A DNA stretch of 64,000 nt from Akkermansia muciniphila (GTDB lineage: Bacteria; Verrucomicrobiota; Verrucomicrobiia; Verrucomicrobiales; Akkermansiaceae): the NCBI RefSeq assembly GCF_002884975.1, contig NZ_PJKB01000001.1:372001-436000 (forward strand), written 5' to 3'. The notes beneath the pieces were generated by a model, which was not told where the DNA came from, made no database searches, and saw nothing but the letters and a program-made list of their open reading frames with translations. Made by a program: the position numbers and the translations under genes. Positions within the stretch are counted from its first letter, which is position 1. The number at the start of each line of letters is the position of its first letter. Below, in pieces: positions 1 to 9,114 of the stretch.

Positions 1-76
1 AGAGGTACTGATATTCCGGAAAAAACGTGCCGGGAGTTCCGCATGGCATGCGGCATTTTCCCGGATTCCCATTAAA

Positions 77-109
77 AGGCGCCGCCTCACCATGGGTGCG
101 GCGGCGCCT
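77..109 (-). terminator. Intrinsic terminator of the DUF6288-type gene
   Basis: A 10-bp perfect GC stem (77-86 paired with 100-109) carries an inner CACC/GGTG helix. On the minus strand it is followed by TTTTAAT. It lies 22 nt past the stop codon at 131, so it should end transcription of the large minus-strand gene. Bases 1-76 show no gene. Confidence 0.75.
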
Positions 110-130
110 GGAGGGGAAGGGGGTCCTGCT

Positions 131-3100
131 TCAGTTGGCTGTGGCTATTTGCCTGGAAGCGGCCGGTTTGGCGGTGTCCGCCTTGTACACGTGCAGTTCC
201 GCCAGGCGGACCTTGCCGCCCTTTTGGAAGAGCTTGACGCGCAGCCTGTTGGTGGTAACGGGTTCAAACGTCCTCATGCACTTGATGAATCCGTTGCCCG
301 GAAGCTGGAGCATGCGCAGCACCTCCGGCTCATTGGCGTACATGGCTTTCTGCGCATCACTGACGCCGGCGGTGGCGGCTCCCAGGGAACCCCAGTGAAT
401 GGGAATCCACTTGCCGCCCTTGTTGGCTTCAATGACGAGGCGGTTGTAGCCTTTTTCAATCTTGATGTCCACGGCGCGCAGGGAGGCGGGGGATTTCAAG
501 GTGAGTTCCAGCACCAGGGGCTCGTCTTCCGTGGGGGAGGCGTCCAGTTCCTCAATGGTGGTGGCGTCCCGGTCCAGCAGTTTGGCGGTGTCCACATGGC
601 CTCCGGTGGAGGCTTTCAGCTTGTAATCCGTGACTTCCTCCGTGGCGCTCCCCAGCAGCTTCAGTTCGCGCACGCGGCATTCCAGGCCGTGCCAGTCCGT
701 GGAAACGCGGAACAGGCAGCGGGAGCCCTGCGTCAGGCAGGAATCGTTCGGGGAGACCCAGGTTTTTTCCTTCTTCTTCTCCGTTTCATCATACACCTCA
801 ATCTGGTTGCCCTGGGAGGCGGCGGAGATGTACGTGCCGTCCGGCAGGTGGAAGGAGCAGCCCCAGTTGCCGTGGTCGCGGATCAGGATGCCCGGCACCC
901 ACAGGTGGTTGCAGTTGGTGACCGGATGGGCTTTTTCACCGCATCCCACTTCAAAGCCGCCCACGGCGATGGGGCGGTCATATTCCACGTCCAGATCATT
1001 CACGCGCCATTTGATTTTAGCGCTCATTTTCTGTACGCCCGGCTGGGTGGGGCCGCTGAGGTCCTTCTTGTAGGAGTATACGTTCCACTGGCCGCCGAAT
1101 TTGGAACCGGGAGTCCAGGAGATGGTCTCCATGGGGGAGAAGGTGGTTGTATCACTGAACTGCACCGTGCCGGCAAAGTCGTACTTGTAGGCGGAGTTGG
1201 CCTTGCCTTCCAGCTCCTTGTCACGCTGGAGCCCCAGAGCGCGGCCTCCCAGCGGCTGCTGGACGTCCACGTTCAGGGAGTATTCCCCCGGCTGGAGCTT
1301 GTCGTCCTTCCGCTTGGGTTCAAAGAAGATACGCACGTCCATGCCCAGGATCATTTCCGCACAGGTAGCCTTGGTCAGCTGGTCCAGGCCGGGGATGCCC
1401 ATGATGGCCTTGGCGATGGGGAGGGCCCGGGAGTTGACGATGCTCATGAGCTTGAAGCGGCTGCCCTGTTCCACCGGAACGTTTTTCAGCTCCCGGATGG
1501 CGGATTTCAGGGAACCGGGCGCCTTGGCGCCCAGCGCGGCGTTCACCATGGACCAGTTGCGGACGTAGGTATTCAGGAAGCGGGATTCCGTGTCAATGAT
1601 GGGGGGGACCTTACGGAAGCTCTTGGCCTGGAATTCCGGCTTGCCCGTGATCGCCAGGTTCTGGCGTTCCGCGCATAGCGCCGTGATCCAGACGCTGGTG
1701 CGGATGTAGGTACCTATGACGGGGTCCGCCGTCATCAGTTCCAGGCGGTTGGGGTTTTGCATCATGCCGCCGTCAAACGGGCGCAGGAGCGTGAGCTTCC
1801 AGCGGAAGGCCTCCATGTTTTTGTAGTACACTTCCGGGCTCGTGCGCCAGTAGGCGGGGAGGGCCCACATGATGGAGAGCGTCTCGGAGGAGTGGCCCTG
1901 GTCGCACCCGCCGATGGGGCCTTCCCCATACATGATGCGGCTGTTCTTGGTGTACAGCTCGGGCCCCCCGCAGATGAGGGAGGCAATGTAGTACGGACCG
2001 TGGCGGCCGGAGTAGGTGCCCCCGCACTGGCGGTTGGGCTCAAAGGTGAAGGCCTCCGTCATGCGGCCGTAGGGGCCCATGCCGGTGGGGCAGATGGACT
2101 GGGCATGGTCCATCATCTTGTCCAGCACGTCGTCTTCCGTCCGTGCCGGGGTTTTGCTGGCCAGCGCCAGAAACAGGCACATGTGGGAGCCGCCGATGCT
2201 GACGCCCGTACCCGCGTAGCCGGGATGGATGCCGTGCCCGGTGACGAAGTCTCCGTAAAGGACTTCATTCTTCATGCGCTGCACGCCGTTGCGGATGGCC
2301 GGGAGCACGGAGTTGTCCCGGTAGCGCAGCCAGTATTCGCACAGGAAGATGCCCGCGGAGGCCTGGGGGACCGCCCACCAGCACTGGGAGCCGGAGAAGG
2401 CGATGTACTGCGCGGCTTTTTTGATGACAGGGTCATACTTCGGGTTGCCCGTGGCCATCAGGGCCAGTCCGGCCCAGCCCGTATCATAATGGTTGCCGCA
2501 ATAGCCGCCCGGGCGCTCCCAGGAGCCGTCCTCCCGCTGCTGGGCGGCCAGCCATTCACTCATCATGTGGACCACGGCCTTGCTCTTGGCGCAGTTTTTG
2601 GGGAAACCGGGCGCGTACGTGCCCAGCTGGGGGATCTTGAACGTGACATTCTTCACGTATTTTTTCACTTCATCCGGCAGGGATGAGGAGCCGCCCACCT
2701 GCACCGTGACGCCTACGGAAGCCGCGCCGCCGGGCGTTCCAGTGCCTTTCAGCTTCCAGTCCCCCTTGGGGATGTCAAAGACCAGGGAGGAGACGGCGTG
2801 GGCCAGCCACACCTTGCGTTCGGGATCGTATTTGGCCGCCCCGTAACCCACGCTGTATTGCAGCGGCTTAAGCTTGGTCAGCGGAATGGGCGCGCCGGAG
2901 CCTTCCAGCCTCAGGTCCGACCATTCAAAGCCGTCACTGCCGATGCCGTTGCCTCCGTCATCCACATGGAGGCGGAGCTGCTGCCCGCCCTTTACCGGAA
3001 TGGAAAGGGCAATGGGCTTTTTGGCCCGTTCCTCCCGGAAGACTTCCTTCCAGAGCGGGGGAACGCCCTGGATTTTTTCCACGTTTTCCGCGGGGATGAC

Positions 3101-4540
3101 ATTGAGGGTGATTTTTCCGGCGCCTTCAGCCTTGTCCACCAGAAGGCCCGCGTGCATGTCCAGGCCGCGCCTGTCCTGGTGCTGGTAGGGGCCGTACGGC
3201 ACGTCCAGGCTGAGGGACGTCTTGAAGGGCTGGCCGTCAATCCCCAGGATGACGTCGCCTTCCTTCACGTATTTTTCTGCGGGGGAGCCTTCAATCACCT
3301 GGGTGACCACGTACATGTTGGCGATCGGTTCTCCGTTGGGATCCTGAAGGGGCTTGGGGACGAAGCTCCGGAAATTGGCGTCCGGCCAGGAGGAGTCCAG
3401 TCCGCGGGCGCGGAAGCCCAGCGGGCCGAAGGTGGTGATCCAGCCCTTGGCTACTTCTTCATTGCCGCCGAACCAGCTGGTGTACATGTTGGCGTACTGC
3501 TTTCTCCATTGGTTGAGCGTCATCGCCTTGGCGAATTTCTTCACGTAGGCGTTCACGTCCCCCATGTTGGTGGTCTGCTTTACGGCTTTTCCGCGCGGGC
3601 GCGCAGCGGGTGCAGGCTTGGCGGCGGCGTGTGCCGCCGGGGCGGCGGAGGGAGTTTCCTTCTGTTTGGCGGGAACGGCGGGTTCCGGTTTTTCTTCCGC
3701 GGCGGCATCCGCAGCGGGCGCTTCGGAATCTTCCGCTGCTTCTTCAGGTTCCGGAGCAGGTTCATCGGCTGAAACGGCGGAATCGTTTCCGTCCTCCTCC
3801 GCAGGGGCATCTGCGGGCGGGGCTTCTTGCGGCTGTTCTTCCGCAGCGGGCGCATTGTTTTCCGCGGCGGCGGTTTCCTGTTCAAAGGGGTCTTCCGCCT
3901 CCACGGCGGGCTGGGCGGCTTTCTTTTCCGCCTTGGGGGCTTCCTTCTTTTCCTTCCTGTGCTGGGGCTTGGCGGACTCCTGCGGAGCGGCGGGGTCTTC
4001 TGCCGGGGTCTGCGTGTAATGGTAAAGGCCGTAGGCGGCTCCCAGCAGAATCAGGAGGAGAATCCATAGCCCGGCGGAGCTTTTCTTTTTCCGGGCCTGG
4101 GGAAGAGGGATGGCGTGTGCCGGGGCTGCCGACGGACCGGGAGTGGCCAAGGTTCTCTGGTCGCGCTGGAGGGGTTCCACCGGTCCAGCCGGAGCCGCGG
4201 GCTGTTCCGCGCCAGGATGGACGCCGGGCAGGGCATAAACCAGGTACAGGGTGCCCAGGGCGGGAATTTCTCCCAGGGAGCCGGTGCGGAACTGGGCTTC
4301 AAAATCGTTTTTCAGGGGGAGGACTTCCTGTTCAATGTCCGTGGTTTCCGGATAACGCAGTTTTCCGCTTTCAGGGTCGCGCACGGCGAGACCCTGCGGG
4401 CAGAACTCGCGGACCAGGTACTGGACGTGGTTGGCGTCCGATGCGTAGTAAACGTGGCAGAGGGAATCCGTCTGCTTCAGGGACTGAATAAGATAGCCGT
4501 TGATGTTAAATCCGGAAGGCAGTGGAGGCGTAGTTTCCAT
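131..4540 (-). CDS. Large membrane-anchored PDZ / DUF6288-type protein with a kinase-N-lobe-like start
   Basis: About 1469 aa from the ATG at 4540; an upstream in-frame extension exists but lacks support. Residues 10-105 resemble only the N-lobe of a Ser/Thr kinase of the type common in Verrucomicrobiota (an REFCPQGLAVRDPESGK stretch like the ATP-lysine strand), with no HRD or DFG catalytic motifs. One membrane helix lies at about 156-174. A long Ala/Pro/Glu linker leads to a PDZ-like domain near residues 380-450 (EGSPAEKYVKEGDVILGIDG). The large outer part has prenyltransferase/DUF6288-like helices (WGWAGLALMATGN-type repeats) and a C-terminal F5/8-type-C-like beta domain. I infer an exported, membrane-tethered protein that binds or processes surface material. 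The exact function is not known. Confidence 0.85.
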   Translation of the reverse strand: METTPPLPSGFNINGYLIQSLKQTDSLCHVYYASDANHVQYLVREFCPQGLAVRDPESGKLRYPETTDIEQEVLPLKNDFEAQFRTGSLGEIPALGTLYLVYALPGVHPGAEQPAAPAGPVEPLQRDQRTLATPGPSAAPAHAIPLPQARKKKSSAGLWILLLILLGAAYGLYHYTQTPAEDPAAPQESAKPQHRKEKKEAPKAEKKAAQPAVEAEDPFEQETAAAENNAPAAEEQPQEAPPADAPAEEDGNDSAVSADEPAPEPEEAAEDSEAPAADAAAEEKPEPAVPAKQKETPSAAPAAHAAAKPAPAARPRGKAVKQTTNMGDVNAYVKKFAKAMTLNQWRKQYANMYTSWFGGNEEVAKGWITTFGPLGFRARGLDSSWPDANFRSFVPKPLQDPNGEPIANMYVVTQVIEGSPAEKYVKEGDVILGIDGQPFKTSLSLDVPYGPYQHQDRRGLDMHAGLLVDKAEGAGKITLNVIPAENVEKIQGVPPLWKEVFREERAKKPIALSIPVKGGQQLRLHVDDGGNGIGSDGFEWSDLRLEGSGAPIPLTKLKPLQYSVGYGAAKYDPERKVWLAHAVSSLVFDIPKGDWKLKGTGTPGGAASVGVTVQVGGSSSLPDEVKKYVKNVTFKIPQLGTYAPGFPKNCAKSKAVVHMMSEWLAAQQREDGSWERPGGYCGNHYDTGWAGLALMATGNPKYDPVIKKAAQYIAFSGSQCWWAVPQASAGIFLCEYWLRYRDNSVLPAIRNGVQRMKNEVLYGDFVTGHGIHPGYAGTGVSIGGSHMCLFLALASKTPARTEDDVLDKMMDHAQSICPTGMGPYGRMTEAFTFEPNRQCGGTYSGRHGPYYIASLICGGPELYTKNSRIMYGEGPIGGCDQGHSSETLSIMWALPAYWRTSPEVYYKNMEAFRWKLTLLRPFDGGMMQNPNRLELMTADPVIGTYIRTSVWITALCAERQNLAITGKPEFQAKSFRKVPPIIDTESRFLNTYVRNWSMVNAALGAKAPGSLKSAIRELKNVPVEQGSRFKLMSIVNSRALPIAKAIMGIPGLDQLTKATCAEMILGMDVRIFFEPKRKDDKLQPGEYSLNVDVQQPLGGRALGLQRDKELEGKANSAYKYDFAGTVQFSDTTTFSPMETISWTPGSKFGGQWNVYSYKKDLSGPTQPGVQKMSAKIKWRVNDLDVEYDRPIAVGGFEVGCGEKAHPVTNCNHLWVPGILIRDHGNWGCSFHLPDGTYISAASQGNQIEVYDETEKKKEKTWVSPNDSCLTQGSRCLFRVSTDWHGLECRVRELKLLGSATEEVTDYKLKASTGGHVDTAKLLDRDATTIEELDASPTEDEPLVLELTLKSPASLRAVDIKIEKGYNRLVIEANKGGKWIPIHWGSLGAATAGVSDAQKAMYANEPEVLRMLQLPGNGFIKCMRTFEPVTTNRLRVKLFQKGGKVRLAELHVYKADTAKPAASRQIATAN

Positions 4541-4714
4541 GGTCACGAGGCAATTGATAATCCGGCTAGTTATTACCACACCCGGAGGCCTCTTTCAATG
4601 TAAAAAGCCGTTTTTCAATCCCGGCGTGTGACGCGATTAAATGATTATTTGCTTGAACCCATGGTGATTATGTGGTGCAAGCAAGGCTCGATTTTCCGTT
4701 TTTTCATTACGATC
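4541..4714. promoter_or_regulatory. Divergent intergenic region between the DUF6288-type gene and maeB
   Basis: This 174-bp gap separates two divergent starts and must carry both promoters. It is more AT-rich than the flanking genes. I see no convincing -35/-10 pair or palindrome in either direction. Confidence 0.4.
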
Positions 4715-6025
4715 ATGAGTTCCGATATCAGATTAGATGCCTTGCAGTACCATTCCCAGCCCCGCCCCGGCAAGGTGGAGACGCTGCCCTGCAAGCCCTG
4801 CTTTTCGCAGCGGGATTTGACGCTCGCCTATTCCCCGGGCGTGGCCGAACCCTGCCTCCGCATTAAGGAGGACCCCTCCCAGAGCGCCCTGTACACGGGC
4901 CGCTCCAACCTGGTGGGCGTGGTGACCAACGGCACCGCCGTGCTGGGCCTGGGCAACATCGGGCCGGACGCCGCCAAGCCTGTGATGGAAGGCAAGGGGG
5001 TCCTGTTCAAGGTGTTCGCGGACATTGACGTTTTTGACATTGAGCTGAACGTGAAGGAGCCGGAAAAGCTGATTGAGGTTATCAAGACGATGGAGCCCAC
5101 CTTCGGCGCCATCAACCTGGAAGACATCAAGGCCCCGGAATGCTTCATGGTGGAGGACCGCCTGCGGGAAGAAATGAACATCCCCGTCTTTCATGACGAC
5201 CAGCACGGCACGGCCGTGATCTCCGGCGCGGCCCTCCTGAACGCCGCGGAACTGACGGGCCGCAAGCTGGAAGATATGAAGGTGGTGGTCGTCGGAGCCG
5301 GGGCTGCCGGCATCTCCTGCGCCAGGTTCTATATGACGCTGGGCGTTCGCCGTGAACACATTTACATGTTTGACTCCAAGGGGTTGATTCATACCGGACG
5401 CATTGACCTGCACGCCACCAAGGCCCAGTTCTCCCAGTCGGAGGACTGCTCGCTGGATGAAGCTCTGACCGGGGCGGACGTGTTCCTGGGGCTTTCCACC
5501 AAGGGGCTGCTCACGCAGGACATGGTGAAGCTCATGGCTCCTTCCCCCATCATCTTCGCCTGCGCGAATCCGGACCCGGAAATCACGTACCAGGACGCCA
5601 AGAAGGCCCGTCCGGACTGCATCATGGGTTCCGGCCGTTCCGACTGGCCCAACCAGGTGAACAACGTCTCCTGCTTCCCATTCATTTTCCGCGCCGCGCT
5701 GGATGTGCACGCTACCGTCATTAATGAACAGATGAAGATTGCGGCCGCGCGCGCCCTGGCTGATCTGGCGAAGGAGCCTGTCCCGCAGGAGGTGGTTGAC
5801 CTCTACGGGGGCGCTCCCCTCAGCTTTGGCATTGACTACGTGATTCCCAAGCCCATTGATCCCCGCATCATTGAATGGGAATGCCCGGCAGTGGCCCAGG
5901 CGGCCATGATCTCCGGAGTGGCCCAGTCCCCCATCCGGGACATGGAGGCCTATACGCTTGAACTGCGCAAGCGCATTGCCGCCGCCCGGGAGCGCGTCTC
6001 CGGCGTGGTGCGCAGCTACCTTTAA
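4715..6025 (+). CDS. maeB: Malic enzyme (MaeB-type, no PTA domain)
   Basis: Oxidatively decarboxylates malate to pyruvate with NAD(P)+, in the cytoplasm. The 436-aa protein (ATG at 4715; the in-frame extension back to 4628 is not family-like) shows YSPGVAEPC at 39-47, GLGNIGP at 78-84, the catalytic-lysine region EGKGVLFK, the metal site EDIKAPEC near 126 and FHDDQHGTA at 149-157. A Rossmann [13 protein letters not shown] follows at about 181-193. It lacks the C-terminal phosphotransacetylase-like domain that brings enterobacterial MaeB to about 760 aa. It is transcribed alone and ends in a strong terminator at 6074-6107. Confidence 0.93.
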   Translation: MSSDIRLDALQYHSQPRPGKVETLPCKPCFSQRDLTLAYSPGVAEPCLRIKEDPSQSALYTGRSNLVGVVTNGTAVLGLGNIGPDAAKPVMEGKGVLFKVFADIDVFDIELNVKEPEKLIEVIKTMEPTFGAINLEDIKAPECFMVEDRLREEMNIPVFHDDQHGTAVISGAALLNAAELTGRKLEDMKVVVVGAGAAGISCARFYMTLGVRREHIYMFDSKGLIHTGRIDLHATKAQFSQSEDCSLDEALTGADVFLGLSTKGLLTQDMVKLMAPSPIIFACANPDPEITYQDAKKARPDCIMGSGRSDWPNQVNNVSCFPFIFRAALDVHATVINEQMKIAAARALADLAKEPVPQEVVDLYGGAPLSFGIDYVIPKPIDPRIIEWECPAVAQAAMISGVAQSPIRDMEAYTLELRKRIAAARERVSGVVRSYL

Positions 6026-6073
6026 CCGTCTCCGGCGCAGGGCCGGAAAACGCATGCCGCTGGCTGCACGGAA

Positions 6074-6107
6074 CCGGGGGAACGTCATGTTCCGCCCGGT
6101 TTTTTTT
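6074..6107 (+). terminator. Intrinsic terminator of maeB
   Basis: CCGGGGGAAC (6074-6083) pairs with GTTCC-G-CCCGG (6089-6099) around a GTCAT loop with one bulged G. Eight T residues follow (6100-6107). It separates maeB from the next gene and argues against a start for that gene upstream of 6107. Confidence 0.9.
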
Positions 6108-6128
6108 GCCGGGCAGGGAGGTTTTTTA

Positions 6129-7292
6129 ATGGCAGGGATACCGCTTCGCTTCAAATATGCCCGGAGGCGGAAAAGAGGATTGCGGACCGGGGCTTCCTGC
6201 CGTATGAAATGGGCAGACATGTCTGTTCATGGTGCTGCCTTGTTGAATGTTATTTTAGCTGTCTGTGCCTCATCCGCCTGGGCGCTTTCCGCCGCTCCGG
6301 CGGAACCTGCTCCCGTGCTCCCGTCTTCCGACTGCCTGCCGATGGCGGAAATGCTGGCGGAGAAGTGGGAAGAGGCTGTTCCCCGGACTTGGGAGGATTG
6401 TGACCGTTATCTGGCGGCGGGACGGCTGGCGAATGATCCTTGCGCCCTGAAGGCGAAGAAGGACGGCCTGGGCCTGGTGCCGGATGCCGCCTGGAAGGAG
6501 GAGGAAGGCTGGAAAGCGGTGCAGGTTCACCTGGACGGCACCGTGTCCTTCATTCTTTTTGATGAGGTGGGCATTCCGGAGCCATTCTTTCCGGGGCTGT
6601 GCCGGGTGACGGTGGATCACCGTTCCTCCACGGTGGTCAGGCTGGGATACGGCGCGTGGAAGGCGGGCAGGGCCAAGGCGCTGTACCGCACGTCCTATTG
6701 CTTTGACCCGAAAGGGAAGAGGATGGGGGAAATTTGCGACGTCTCCTTCCCGGACGGACGGAACTTCAATGAGTGGACCTTTTCCCACAAACCTGAGGGG
6801 CTTTTTGCATGCAGGGATGAATCCTGGGCCCTCTCCGGCCTCCGGTCGTATACCCGCCATACCTGGGGCATGAAAGACGGGCGTCTACTCTGGTGGAGAA
6901 TAGAGGAGATTCCCTTGCCGGACAAGGAGCTCCCGGACCACCGGGAACAGGGGCGGCAGCAGGCTGTTTACGTTTCCGTCATGTACTTTCCGGAAAAGGG
7001 CGGCCCGCATCCTTCCCTGCAAATTAATGAGAATGTGGAGAAGAAGGAATCCCGGTGCCTGTTTTACGACGCTTCCGGTCACGGTACGGCCCTGCTGGTC
7101 TACCGGGATGGAGTGCTGGACAGAAAGCAATCCTGGTTTTTCCAGCCGCGCATGGATGCCGCCGCCATGGCGGCAAGAGAGAGGAAAGCGCGGAATGGGG
7201 AAGAGCGGCGGATGCTGAAACTCCTGTACCGTTTTGCACCGTATGCGGAAAGGCAGCGGGAAAAGCCCGCGCCGCCGGGATGGGCAGGTTGA
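6129..7292 (+). CDS. Unknown exported protein, 387 aa
   Basis: I chose the ATG at 6129 because an AGGGAGG ribosome site sits 6 nt upstream, just after the maeB terminator. An internal ATG at 6204 would give a shorter, more typical signal peptide. A basic N-terminus leads into a hydrophobic stretch (ALLNVILAVCASSAWA, about residues 36-51), a likely signal peptide. The mature part (about 330 aa) has a GWKAVQVHLDGTVSFILFDE strand region and many Trp/Tyr residues, with a basic C-terminal tail. I do not recognise the family. It is convergent with menD. Confidence 0.75.
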   Translation: MAGIPLRFKYARRRKRGLRTGASCRMKWADMSVHGAALLNVILAVCASSAWALSAAPAEPAPVLPSSDCLPMAEMLAEKWEEAVPRTWEDCDRYLAAGRLANDPCALKAKKDGLGLVPDAAWKEEEGWKAVQVHLDGTVSFILFDEVGIPEPFFPGLCRVTVDHRSSTVVRLGYGAWKAGRAKALYRTSYCFDPKGKRMGEICDVSFPDGRNFNEWTFSHKPEGLFACRDESWALSGLRSYTRHTWGMKDGRLLWWRIEEIPLPDKELPDHREQGRQQAVYVSVMYFPEKGGPHPSLQINENVEKKESRCLFYDASGHGTALLVYRDGVLDRKQSWFFQPRMDAAAMAARERKARNGEERRMLKLLYRFAPYAERQREKPAPPGWAG

Positions 7293-7414
7293 GTTGACGG
7301 AGGGTAACAGGAGAGGCTGTGAAGCTGCTGCCCGCATCAATACGGAAAAGCGGTTATGGCTTGCAACGCTCCATGCGTCTGTAGACAGGGACGGGCTTCA
7401 TTCGGCGCATTCCA

Positions 7415-7438
7415 GGCAACCGGGATATCCCGGTTGCC
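7415..7438. terminator. 24-nt perfect palindrome between convergent genes
   Basis: The two 12-nt arms are exact reverse complements with a GATATC centre. It lies in the 221-bp gap between the stop of the exported-protein gene (7292) and the stop of menD (7514), both transcribed toward it. A bidirectional terminator is the simplest reading, although no T-run follows on either strand. Confidence 0.5.
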
Positions 7439-7513
7439 CGCTCTTCATACCTGAATTCCATGCGGAGCGCAACGGAGGAATTTAGCAACCACGCCGGCAA
7501 GCAAACCGTATCT

Positions 7514-9109
7514 TCAACTTCCCGCCAGCGCGGTTCTGACGTGTTCCGTTTGCTCCGTGTCCGGGATGAGCTCCACAAGCGTCTGGCTGTTTTCAGCCAG
7601 GGAGTCAAGCTGGTCGAAGTCCTCCGCCGTGCGGACCGCCAGGTAACGCATGCCCCATTGTTCCGCAATAGCCTTGAAGGAATGGGCGTGGGGCTGCACG
7701 AGCAGCTTCCGCATGGCTTCCGTATGGCTGGCCGCTCCGGGCAGGGCGCGGAAGATGCCGCCGCCGCCGTTGTTGATGACGCCGAGAACGCGGGTTCCCT
7801 TGTCCAGCTGGGGTAGGAGGGCCAGCGCGTTGGAGTCGTACATGGCAGTCAGGTCTCCCACGAGTCCCCAGGAGCGGGAGCACCGGGCGGAGACGCCCAG
7901 AAAGGAGGCGATTTGCCCGTCGATGCCGTTGGCCCCCCGGTTGGCGCGTACGTTTTCCGTGGGGATGGCCGTCTGGGCAAAGCTGTTCCAGTACCGCACG
8001 GGCATGGAGTTGCCCAGGTAAATACAGTCGCCGTCCGCGGCAAAGCAGGAGAAGGCGCGCACCATGGCCTGCTCGCTGTCCGGGCAGGTGATGAGCAGTT
8101 CCTCCATCAGGGCTTTTTTGCGCTTGTTCATGGCGCGCAGGCCGTTGACGTCCCCCACGGTGTCCACATCCCCCAGCGCGTGCAGAATGTCTTCCAGGCC
8201 TCCGGTGACGACGGTGGAGGGGCGGGCCAGTCCGGAAAAACCGGTGCGGGTGATGGAAAAAACTTCCGTGGAGGGGATGTCCTCCAGGTCACGCCAGAAG
8301 CGGGCCACGGGCACGTCCCCTATTCTGAGCAGGACGGCGGGCGGGTTTTCCCGCAGCAGGGCGTCCGCGTCCGTCAGGGCCAGGTGCGCCAGTTCCTCCC
8401 GCAGGCCGGAGGTGGCGTCCGCCACCACAGGGGCTTTCAGTTCATTCACCAGCCACAGGGCAGGAGCCTGTTCCGTGGGGTCCAGTCCGCCGAGCATGAC
8501 CACCAGCCCGTCGCGCGATTTGAAGCGCAGGGCCCGGGCCAGTTCCGCCAGGGAGCCGCGGAAGCCGCTGTCTTCCGGCGGTTCCGCCGGGTAAAGGTCG
8601 CAGTCGCCGGGGTTCCAGGCGGGGTCCGGGTCCGGCAGGCAGACGTTGATGTGCAGGGGGGAGGCGTAATCCCAGTCTTCCAGAATGTCTTCCGGCAGGC
8701 TGTCCGTCGTTTCCAGGTCAATCGTGGGCGCGTAAACGCCGAAGATGTCCGCCTGTTCAATGGCCTGCGGAGCGGCGGAGCCGCGGTAGTCCGCCGGGCG
8801 GTCCGCCGTGAGCAGGAGCAGGGGGCGGCGCTCATAGTATGCCTCCACTACGGCCGGGAGCAGTTCCGCCGCCGCCGTTCCGGAGGTGGTGACCACGGCC
8901 ACGGGCAACCCCATGTCCTGAATGCGGCCCAGCGCGAAGAAGGCGGCGGACCGTTCGTCAAAGTGGGTCCATTTCACCAGGTCCTCCGCGGCGGCCAGTA
9001 CCTGGAGCAGCGCCATGTTGCGCGCGCCGGGGCAGACCACCCATTCACAGATGCCGCCCAGGCAGCACTGGGCCAGCAGGGATTTGACGAAGGAAGCGGA
9101 GGAACTCAC
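7514..9109 (-). CDS. menD: 2-succinyl-5-enolpyruvyl-6-hydroxy-3-cyclohexene-1-carboxylate synthase
   Basis: ThDP-dependent enzyme that joins 2-oxoglutarate-derived succinyl semialdehyde to isochorismate in menaquinone synthesis. The 531-aa length is typical. Motifs include VVCPGARN near residue 25 (families usually have SPGSR), HFDERSAAFFALG with the catalytic Glu, TTSGTAAAELLPAVVEA, RPLLLLTADRP, and a C-terminal ThDP/Mg site GDLTAMYDSNAL with INNGGGGIF. The start is GTG at 9109, 5 nt after the metG stop, so the two are probably one transcript. Menaquinone fits an organism with anaerobic or microaerobic respiration. Confidence 0.93.
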   Translation of the reverse strand: MSSSASFVKSLLAQCCLGGICEWVVCPGARNMALLQVLAAAEDLVKWTHFDERSAAFFALGRIQDMGLPVAVVTTSGTAAAELLPAVVEAYYERRPLLLLTADRPADYRGSAAPQAIEQADIFGVYAPTIDLETTDSLPEDILEDWDYASPLHINVCLPDPDPAWNPGDCDLYPAEPPEDSGFRGSLAELARALRFKSRDGLVVMLGGLDPTEQAPALWLVNELKAPVVADATSGLREELAHLALTDADALLRENPPAVLLRIGDVPVARFWRDLEDIPSTEVFSITRTGFSGLARPSTVVTGGLEDILHALGDVDTVGDVNGLRAMNKRKKALMEELLITCPDSEQAMVRAFSCFAADGDCIYLGNSMPVRYWNSFAQTAIPTENVRANRGANGIDGQIASFLGVSARCSRSWGLVGDLTAMYDSNALALLPQLDKGTRVLGVINNGGGGIFRALPGAASHTEAMRKLLVQPHAHSFKAIAEQWGMRYLAVRTAEDFDQLDSLAENSQTLVELIPDTEQTEHVRTALAGS

Positions 9110-9114
9110 GGGAA

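Noticed and set aside
92-1678. Long plus-strand reading frame (about 528 codons) opposite the large minus-strand gene
   Set aside because: It is a high-GC antisense shadow. It has no domain features and the minus-strand frame carries PDZ and DUF6288-type segments.
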